A DNA stretch of 64,000 nt from Drechslerella dactyloides (taxonomy: Eukaryota > Ascomycota > Orbiliomycetes > Orbiliales > Orbiliaceae), in assembly GCA_020064725.1 (NCBI GenBank), contig JAGTWJ010000007.1:1674001-1738000 (forward strand). Reading direction: 5' to 3'. Positions within the stretch are counted from its first letter, which is position 1; each line of letters begins with the position of its first letter. The position numbers and the translations under genes were made by a program. Shown here one piece after another: positions 55,718-64,000 of the stretch. The notes below the pieces were generated by a model. It was not told the DNA's origin. It saw nothing but the letters and a program-made list of their open reading frames with translations, and searched no databases.

Positions 55718-56548
55718 CTTTGTCGAAGATATCCGCCCCATCCGCGCGCGCGCACGTACTACCAAGTGTAAAGATCGAAATTGATACTGTCAAGACCGCC
55801 GAGCTGCTGGTGGAATTTATCCTGTTTCCTGTGTCGCACGCGCCTTCCACTTAGGGCTCCAACAACGCTTCTGTGGGCTCACAAGCTGTCGCTCTTGCTA
55901 GATCTTGCCATGCGGGAACGCTAAAGGAAAAGAGTTAAAGAAATGAGAAACGATAATTGGCATCTCCATGCATGTGGATGCGTAAAGGGTGAGAGCGGTG
56001 GAATTAAGAAATTAGAGAGGGGAAAAGGCATAGTAGGCTAATCGAAATCTCGATGGCGGGTTCGTTAAGTAATCGTTACCCGGGGCGTGGGAATGAGATC
56101 GATCGCGGCAGGGTGAGAGATGCTGGGCATCGCCAGCGGCGTTCTTGGCTCGCCACATATCTTAAGTCATCGTGCCGGGTGTCGCCCTCCAAACAACCAA
56201 GCCGAGAGAATCGGCAGGATAAATTGTCATCACGCTAGGCTGACCAGCGACTGGTCGCTTTGCCAGTGGCCCGTCGAGGAGACTGCAGAGACAGGGACGG
56301 AACAATGCACCTCCAACCAAGACAGGGGGCTGAATGCGGTGTTGTCGTCAAACGTTCCTGTTCGGGGAGCACTAAAATCTGACCGCTGCCGTCCGCGGGC
56401 GCAAACCAACGGCGTAATCAGGTTGGCTGCCGTTGGGTGGCTTACTGACATCATGAGTATAGCCGTTGGAAATGATGACAAGGGGAGGCTAAATCGAAGG
56501 TATTATCTATTCCCGGGAACTATCGACAAAGATTCCATGGCCAGCGCA
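55718..56548. other. Spacer between the kelch gene start and the RBM5-like gene end
   Basis: 830 bases. It contains a GCGCGCGCGCAC tract (about 55745), the kelch promoter, and no supported gene. Confidence 0.55.
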
Positions 56549-59243
56549 TCAGCGCCCCTTCGCCTCCAGCTCCTCGTATCTGCCCCGGGCTTTCTCTCGC
56601 GTCCGCTCGACGAAGCCCGAATAGTTGCCACTCTCAGGCGCACCGTCAATCACATCTCCGATCTTTCCGCCGCTGGCTCCCAAGCCTACGCCTTCTACAT
56701 ACATTCCTGCCACAATAGGCGCAGTGATACCTGTTTCCTGCGCCCCAAGACCCCGTCCCTCAGTCCATCCCATCTTGGACAGAAGGCTTGCACCGCGGTT
56801 AATAGGCGCTTTTGTCTCCTTCTCTGGTGAGGCCCGGGCTGCTGCTGCTGCCTCTTTCGCTTTCTGTTGGCCCTTCGCAGCTCCCGGGTTCGCAGGCTGC
56901 GAGTGTATGATCCGTCGCTCTTTCGCCCGGTCCCGGTAGCCCTTGGTTTCATCTTCTCCACCTCCACCCTCTCGCTTAATTCCATTCTTCTTCAACTTGG
57001 CTTCCGCAGCTTGTACGAGCTTCTCATCTTGAAGATTTTTCTCGTGCAGCTTGCTCAAGCGTTCGTGCTTATTGACTTCTGGCTCCGTCTTGAATTGACG
57101 GCTGCAGAGATAGCAGCACAGCCGAACCGGGTCCGCATATGATTTTGGCTGGGTTACATCGGGCTCCGGTTCCTTTGACGCCTTTGACGCCTTTGATGCT
57201 TCGGAGGCGGAGTCTACCGAGTCAGCGCCATGAAGTTCGGTGTGGCGTTCTTGCCAAAACTGAAGATGGGTTGGCAGCTGTTTCATGACAGAGTTAGCAA
57301 AGCAACCCGCTTTGAGACCTTGTATATCCTTTAGCAGTCTTCGAATCTCACCTTCTTAGTTGGGTTTGTTCCATCTTTTCCGGAAATGTTATCCGCCTTC
57401 CGCTTCTTTGTCTTCTCAATTAATCCAGTATCAAGAGCCATCTTCTCGCTGTTCTTCTTCTTCGCTTTCGGCTCCTCCTTCTGCGGTTCAGGTGTATCTC
57501 TCGGTGATTCCAGCTTCGCGCCCTCAGCAAGGTGCACTTTGCAATATCCTTCCTCGTCCCAGTACGCCAGTTTGATACCTCCGGCCAGGCCACCGAGAGG
57601 TTCAAATGTCCACCTGTCGCTACCAGGCCTAGGTTGTATCATCGGGACGAATACTCCAGGATGAATGTAGCTGACCGTAACCGACCGACTTTTGATGGTG
57701 AAGCCGCCGTCCATCGCTTCATATTTATCGTAAGCTTTCTTCGCTTCTTCGACATTTGAGAATTCAACAAATCCAAATCTCCAGGACTCGTTTGTCTTCC
57801 GATCACGGATCAACAAGATTCGTTTGATCGCATGCGCATCGGTTGATAGCTTTTGGGCTCCCTTCAACAACAATTCCTCCGTCACGTTAGGTTCCAGTTC
57901 TCTGATCAGCAGAAATTGAGAAGGTATCTCGCCGGCGTCTTTAGATCCGTCATTGGAGAAGTAATTTGGGGCCGAGGCCAGAAGGGGACCGGTAGCCTCC
58001 GAGTCGACTCTGGAAGTCCCGCATCGATAGCAAGCGGTGCGGCGTGGAAAGTTGGAGAGTAAGCACTGGATAAAAAGACTGTTAATGACGATATGTTCTC
58101 GAAACAGCACCGAGAACGGGAAGGCAACGGTATGATTGGGACATACCACGCTACAATTCCAGTCGTCTGATACTGGCGCTTCCATTCGCTCCTTTGCGTA
58201 TGCTAGCGACACGCGCATATTGTTGATTGATATGGACGGGAAGAATCGCTCCAAGAAACGTTTCGAGTCCGAGAGTTCTCTAAAGCGGGCGAAAGCAAAG
58301 CCCCGTGATATTCCTGTTCGAGCGACGCGATTCAATCAATACGGGTGAAATCCAGACGTAGAGGCAAGATTCATGCTCTTGCAATAGTTTGCGACCAACC
58401 GGTTTTGCGTTCTCTGATAACGGTAACCGTGTTTAAGCCTTCCACATTGTAGCCTTCGAGTTCGGATTGAATCTGTAAAATGACCGACCAGCGACGGTGA
58501 TTTTGCCCGGGCCGCGATCTCAGCATATGATTCCCATAGACGGAACGGAGAAGCGAGAGGGGGGTGCGGAAAAGTTGTTTCTCTTCTCTTTCTTTCTTTC
58601 TTTTCGCCCTCATACAGTTTATCAGGGGATTTATATGACGATGATGAAGATCAGAGAATAGGTGAAATTGGCTCGCTTCTCAGTTTCAAACAGCAAAGGG
58701 TAGGAGGGTAGCAACGTCGTGATCGGTTAAATCTCCGCCTATTCCTTCCAGCATGACATCCCGCGAAGGCAGCCCGTAGAAGGGTGCTCTTTCGAGTTCG
58801 TGGAAATCCGGGGCATCTCGGTCGTAGTATTGGCGTCGGTTATATCGATCGTAGTCTCGATTCGAGGGTGGGGGCGTCTTTCTGTGGTATCGCGACTCGG
58901 GAGATACCGATCGTGAATGGCTGTGATGAGGCCGGGTATCGTCGGGTGGGTGGTAAGGCGAGCGGGACCTGTCAAGCCTCCTGTAGGGAGGCGACCGTCG
59001 GGCATCGGCGGTGCGACGGTCTCGGGAGTCGTGTCTCGCAGGATGGTCGTCATAATAGGAGTGGTCACGGCCACGTGGAGAATAGGAGCCATCGCGCCGA
59101 CCTCTCCATCGACTGGGATCATGATCGGGGCCGTGATCGTAGGTGCGGTCATCTTCATGGTAGGCATCTCTCTCGTCGTCGTACGGCAGCCGACCAGCGG
59201 CTGTCTCGTGGGAGTCGTAGTGGGGCCGCCGGTAGTACGACAT
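56549..59243 (-). CDS. RBM5/RBM10-like splicing factor (RRM, RanBP2 zinc finger, RRM, C2H2, G-patch)
   Basis: Nuclear RNA-binding protein, 736 aa, from five exons (minus): 58716-59243, 58400-58472, 58147-58313, 57352-58065 and 56549-57277. The N-terminus is Arg/Asp/Ser/Tyr-rich (SRSPYHPPDD, SHSRSVSPESR). RRM1 runs from DVMLEGIGGDLTDHDIQSEL through NTVTVIRERKTGISRGFAFARF. The RanBP2 finger is DWNCSVCLLSNFPRRTACYRCG. RRM2 has FLLIRELEPNVTEELL..WRFGFVEFSN. A C2H2 finger (CCYLCSRQFKTEPEVNKHERLSKLH) and a G-patch (GASLLSKMGWTEGRGLGAQE) end the protein. This order is that of RBM5/6/10, which act in 3' splice-site choice and U2 snRNP recruitment. The exon 1 donor (GAC then GTTGCT) is non-canonical and uncertain; an alternative 27 bases later would add nine residues. 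The intron at 58066-58146 is translatable (see findings). Confidence 0.92.
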
Positions 59244-60940
59244 TGTGGCAGCAGTCTTTAGTGTCGATGCCGCGTGAGGGAGCGCAAGGGTGTCTGAGGG
59301 AGGCTGCTTGAGGATAAAGGCGCGAGCAAATGAGAATAAACGGTGGACGGATTGGTCAACAAAGCTGGCTTTGTAATGATGACAACAGTAGATATGCTTT
59401 CATGCAAGGGGCAAGCGCTGGGGGGGAAAGAAAGATGGTGAGGAGGGGTCTGTGTTTGTGTCTGCCTGGCGGATGTTGGATGAAGGTGGATTCGGATTCA
59501 CTGCGGCGGGAACGCACTGGGGAAAGAGCAGCGATCGCAGAATGCAGTTGGCTTGCCAAGAAAGGCGCTCACAGTCGGGAAATGCAACGTTCAACACAGC
59601 ACGACCGCCAGCTGGACCACCTTTGAAGTTTAGACGTCTCTCGCTCAGCGCACTCCTTGCTACCAATATTCAGCCGTTTATACCAACAGAGAGAGGCGTC
59701 TCTGAGTGCAATGCTGGATTGCGAACTTGGGCCGTGGGTTAGTATTTCTGACGGAGAGGAGTAGACGGCCGGCCTGGACAGGGGAAGTATTGAGCTGCAG
59801 CCAACCCGGTTTGCGCTGGCGCTTAAGCGTGCAGCTGCCATGTCATGCGGAATGTCGGAATCCGCGATATCCGTAGCTGTAGTGTAACAGCCAGGCTGCC
59901 CGCATGCATGTATCACCGTGCTTAATGATTTGACACTCCCGGAAGTCTGCTACTATAATAATATAATCTCAGAGCGTTCCCGCAACTACCACTGGTTCTA
60001 GCGGTGCCCAGCGGGTAGATGCCGGTTGCCGCCGTGTTGCACAGACTCGAAACGGTGACATCCTTAGGTTGCAGCTTGTATCTACACGTACCTGGGACTG
60101 CGTGGGTTTGGCTTGTGAGGCCACCGGTACCAGTACCTAAATGCACGAGTCCTCAACCAGATGCCAATTTCGAAGATGGTAGTCCAGCTAGTACAGTAAT
60201 CTTCTTGCCATCAAGTCAGAACATTGAAGTTTAGTCTTGAGTGCGGCTGCGTACAGTCTTCGCAAATTGGTGGGAGTGCCGTTAACCTAACTGCACGTCT
60301 CATATGCCCTGGGACTAGACTCCATGTCGTGGAACGATTGATATATCGATATCACGATACACCATTTGTATCATTGCTTGCTCCACGCGGCGCAACGGAA
60401 TTCCACCTATGGTAGAATTCTGCGGACGTAGATGCCTCCTAAGTTATACTTCATGCCAAAGAAGATTGTGCCTGTAGAAGGCTGCTCGAGTGCACTGCCA
60501 TGGCGGCAATCGCTATGGAGATTTTCGGCGCTGCAGGCGGTCTGAACCGTTCGACCACGAAAATGTCCAATATACCAGTAATTGAGCTTACACCGGTCGA
60601 ACGACATATAAATCGACACGCCCAGCAATTGCTAGCACAGTTAACCCACGGCTGTACCGCCTCAACGAATGTGTCCATACATTTGCATCCACCATCGTTT
60701 CAATTCTCCACTGTGTATTACACATCACACCAACGTTCTCACCGAACAGCAGAGAGAGAATCGTAGCGGTATCGGTGACGGAAATTCACCATCGCTCTAT
60801 CAAGTGAACAATCGGTAACTCCATCCTCCTCTCCGGTCCGATATCGATACTACCCCAACTCACCGGCCGTCATTCATCTAACTTCTCGGACGCATACTTG
60901 CACGCTAGTTGATCAAGTTCGACAACTGAAATCGAAGACT
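59244..60940. other. Divergent region, RBM5-like gene / CBM18-AA5 gene
   Basis: 1.7 kb without a supported gene. It contains a GCATGCATG palindrome at about 59901 and pyrimidine-rich sequence near 60800-60850 before the oxidase start. Small frames look random. Confidence 0.5.
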
Positions 60941-63900
60941 ATGAAGCTCATAAACCTTCATACTTTCGTTATCGCTTTCGTTTTTCCACCTTTCGCTCTG
61001 GCGAATATCGCCTTTCCGAAGCCTCAGATATCATGCAACCCTTCCGTCGTTATCCACGGATACAACGGCTGCCAAACGGGCCAAATATGCAGTTCCAAGG
61101 GCTTGTAAGTCAAAGTTGCGCCTTGCCCGCATACACTGCGTCAACTCCGTACGCATACTAGTTGTGAAGACGTAAACCTCCGACGCGTATCTAGATATTA
61201 ACCGGCAGGCCACTCTAGGTGTCTCTATCGTTCCCATAGGAAGTCTGCACGAGCCTTCAGCTCTGATGGCAAATGCGGAACCCAGAACGGCGGCTTGCTC
61301 TGCGACCCAAATTCGACCGTTTACAAAGGAACGTGTTGCAGCCCATACGGATGGTGCGGTAACACCGATGCTGTATGTATTCGACTAGTCCTGAACTACG
61401 GTCATTCGACTTTGCTAATTGCCTGCCTCCCGAAACGCAGCATTGTGGCACCGGTTGCCAGTCGGGATGCTCCAAGCCGCCTCCTCCCGCATCCGGTTCA
61501 GCTACCACAAACGGCCGTTGCGGCAGGGATTTCGCGAACACAAGCAAGTGCCTGAGAGCTATCAAAAGTCAAGATGTCTAGCGCTAACTCATTCCCATAG
61601 TTTGTGGGAATTGGCCTTTTGGCAAATGCTGCAGCTCCTCGGGATACTGTGGAGTCACTCAGGACCATTGTGACGTGGCCAGGGGATGTCAATCTGGCTG
61701 CAGTGGTAACGGTGGAGGCCAGGGCATAACAAGTGCTAGCGAACCCCAGATCACTGCCGCCCTAGGAGGAGGGTCCAATAACGGCCCTGTCACCACCGAT
61801 GGGACTTGCGGTGCCACTCACGGGGTATGCTTAATTCCGAGCCAGTGAAACCCATCCAGATGACCTCCTGTAACCGGATACGTATCTTTCTAGGGAACCG
61901 TTTGCGGGGATTGGCCTCAAGGGCTGCCCAAGCGATGCTGCAGCATGTACGGCTTTTGGTGAGTGCAGCAATAATACGCCTCAGCATCTAGGTTGTCGAA
62001 GCTGTGCGAGTATCTGACTTGACATTATGTCTGTCTTCTAGTGGCTCTTCGAGTGCTGTAAGGATATCTAACGAAACCGCAGATGGATAAGCCTCGCTTG
62101 ATATGAGATGTTAACATTTGAGTAGCATTGTGGAGTCGGATGCCAATCAGGCCAATGCGACGGAGCTCCAGTCTCCGGGACCTCAGGACCAGCTCCTGCT
62201 CGCAAGGGAACTGGGGCATTCTTTACGGTTATCGGTCAAGGCGGCGTGCCAGCAATGCACGCTGCTCTAATGCCGAATGGCAAAGTGGTATTTTTGGACA
62301 AAGTTGAGAACTACTCTCAACTTAGATTGAGAAACGGCCAATATGCTTACTCGGCGGAGTTCGATTCAAATACGGTATGCTATTGCATGTGGGGATTGGC
62401 CGAATAGGTCTTGCTAATTTTATGACTTAGGGTCAAGTTGCTCCTCTGGCATACAAGACAAACGCGTTCTGCTCTGGAGGAACATTCCTGTGAGTTCATC
62501 TAGTGGTAAAGTCTTCATAGAAGACTTGGCTAACACAACTGTAGAGCTGATGGCCGACTGCTTAACATTGGTGGTAACGGACCGCTCAGCTTCTTTGATC
62601 CAACGGTTGGCGATGGGTTTACAGGTCTAAGGTATCTCGAACGAAGTTACTCTTCGGGATCATTGGATGGCCAAGACTGGTCTGAGCCGGGTAACAAGGT
62701 AAGCTCGGATATATCGAGGTTCAAGTTTTTCACCTTAATTAGAAACACTTGCTGAGCTATGGATTGATTCATATCTTACTAATATCCATATTCATTAGCT
62801 TGCATCACCAAGATGGTATGCATCTGCGCAGACTCTTCCGGACGGTCGAGTCTTCGTTGCCTCGGGTTCCTTGAACGGTCTTGATCCGACTGTTCGAGCC
62901 AACAACAATCCCACCTACGAGATTCTGTCCGCTCAAGGAATATCAAATGGAAGGAACATCCCGATGGCTCTTCTGGAGAGAGCACAGCCTTACTATATGT
63001 ACCCATTCATCCATACCTTGAGAGATGGGAACCTGTTCGTCTTTGCTTCAAAGTCTGCTCAGATATTCAACGTCAACAACAATGCGGTCGTTCGCGAGCT
63101 ACCCGATCTTCCTGGGGAGTTCAGATCGTATCCGAATACTGGGACGAGTGTACTACTCCCATTATCCAGCTCGGATGGGTATACGTCAAGAGTGCTGGTT
63201 TGCGGTGGCGGAGCCTACCAAGATATTTCTTCGCCCACTGATGCATCATGCGGTCGTATTGTCGCCGACGACCCCAGAGCTCAGTGGACACTTGAGAGCA
63301 TGCCGCAAGGCCGTGTTATGGTCGAGGGTGTTCTGCTAGCAGATGGCAAAGTCTTGCTGATCAATGGAGGTGAGTACAGTTCGAAAATGCCCCGTATCAT
63401 GATATCAGTATGCTGATACTCCGTCACGCGCTTGTTCTACAGCCAACAAAGGAGCCCAAGGTTTTGACTTGGCAACAGACCCTACCTTGACTCCTCTAGT
63501 CTATGACCCAACTGCGGCACAGGGCCAACGGTTCACTGAGTATCCCGGCAGCCCCATTCCAAGACTCTATCACTCAGTTGCCTTACTCCTTCTAGATGGG
63601 ACCGTTCTTGTCGCTGGTTCGAATCCCGTCGAACAGCCTCTCCTTCAGCCAAATGCCCAGCATCCATACGTCACCGAATTCCGTGTGGAAAGATGGGTCC
63701 CGCCCTATCTGGTGGGTGAGAATGCCAACAGGCGGCCTCGGAACGTGCGGCTTTCAACGAGAACCGTGGCTCCTGATACCGTGTATAACGTCGAGTTTGA
63801 CACCCTTAACACTTCGAAGCATATCAAGGTAGTGCTATATCATGGGGGCTTTGCCACACATTCTCTTCACATGGGCCAGCGTATGGTATTTTTGGACTAT

Positions 63901-64000
63901 TCTGGCTTTCAGGCAGGTGCTATTCACCAAAACATTCGTTTCCGAACCCCTCCGAGGAACACCGCCCAACCAGGCCCATGGGTTATATACATTCTGGTAA
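60941..64000 (+). CDS. Secreted copper radical oxidase (AA5_1 glyoxal-oxidase type) with three CBM18 chitin-binding modules; runs off the right edge
   Basis: AA5_1 enzymes oxidise small aldehydes and produce H2O2 outside the cell. Exons are 60941-61104, 61261-61372, 61441-61543, 61601-61824, 61894-61958, 62042-62057, 62126-62374, 62431-62489, 62545-62698, 62799-63369 and 63443 onward, all in phase; a donor GTAA may begin at 63997. The signal peptide is MKLINLHTFVIAFVFPPFALA. CBM18 modules: DGKCGTQNGG..TCCSPYGWCGNTDAHCGTGCQSGC, NGRCGRDFANTICG..KCCSSSGYCG..CQSGC and DGTCGATHGG..CCSMYGFCGSSSAHCGVGCQSGQC. The oxidase has the cross-link Cys (NAFCSGGTFL), the partner Tyr (SPRWYASAQTLPDGRVF) and copper ligands Tyr-His (PRLYHSVALLLLDG). 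The second ligand His lies past the edge or near it. The intron after 61543 has a GCAAGT donor; exon 6 is a 16-base microexon. Confidence 0.93.

Noticed and set aside
58689..58716. Alternative exon 1 donor of the RBM5-like gene (GTTTGA, 27 bases downstream)
   Set aside because: It would insert nine residues into the first helix of RRM1. The earlier donor gives DLTDHDIQSEL, which fits RRM alignments better. Neither donor is canonical, so this remains open to cDNA.
63610..63640. GGTTCGAATCCC, resembling a tRNA T-loop/B-box
   Set aside because: It lies inside the oxidase coding sequence (VAGSNPVEQ) and has no matching acceptor stem, D-arm or anticodon arm.
1..64000. Transposons, CRISPR arrays, tRNA or rRNA genes, secondary-metabolite synthases
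   Set aside because: I looked for transposase or reverse-transcriptase motifs, direct-repeat arrays with unique spacers, tRNA cores and large synthase motifs, and found none. Reading by eye could miss degraded copies.

Overview
The window reads as chromosomal DNA of a filamentous ascomycete (Pezizomycotina). Genes carry short GT-AG introns with CTAAC/CTGAC-like branch sites. Hallmark families include a Zn2Cys6 regulator, LysM chitinase, CBM1 and CBM18 proteins, GH35 beta-galactosidase, an AA5 copper radical oxidase and large proline/glutamine-rich proteins. I cannot fix the class or species from sequence alone. All spliced models below were built by hand from splice signals, reading-frame phase and family motifs. 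No transcript evidence was available.

Layout. 1-371 is the 3' end of adenylosuccinate synthetase (ADE12). 1335-4037 is a Zn2Cys6 transcription factor whose zinc cluster is split by a 533-bp intron. 4500-4924 (minus) is a three-exon gene for a 77-aa Asn/Ser/Tyr-rich protein, easily missed because every exon is tiny. 5239-6985 is a degenerate tandem array with a period of about 163 bp, lying in the divergent promoter region between that small gene and a GH35 beta-galactosidase (7377-12318, 23 exons). A GPI-anchored GH18 chitinase with two C-terminal LysM domains (12593-15279, minus) is convergent with the beta-galactosidase and divergent from a secreted CBM1 protein (16932-17974). A cryptic minus-strand reading frame between those two carries an 8-residue repeat whose DNA copies differ only silently. 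Next come a small membrane protein (18210-18842, minus), an F-box protein (19561-21502), a 2099-aa low-complexity protein (21828-28280, minus), a 70-aa Cys-rich protein (29761-29973, minus) and two orphan genes (32439-33650 and 36846-38081, both minus) set in long gene-poor DNA.

39996-59243 is a dense housekeeping block. It holds SED5 (Golgi Qa-SNARE), SCO1 (copper delivery to cytochrome oxidase), an ABC1/UbiB-type mitochondrial kinase-like gene, GPI2 (GPI-anchor synthesis), SEC27 (COPI beta'), a PPxY-motif protein, a kelch membrane protein and an RBM5/RBM10-like splicing factor. The right edge (60941-64000, incomplete) is an AA5_1 glyoxal-oxidase-type enzyme preceded by three CBM18 chitin-binding modules.

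Functionally, SED5 and SEC27 act in Golgi traffic. GPI2 makes the anchor that the chitinase would use. SCO1 and the ABC1 protein serve mitochondria. The beta-galactosidase, chitinase, CBM1 protein and copper oxidase form an extracellular polysaccharide/chitin set. No tRNA, rRNA, CRISPR array or transposon coding region was recognised.
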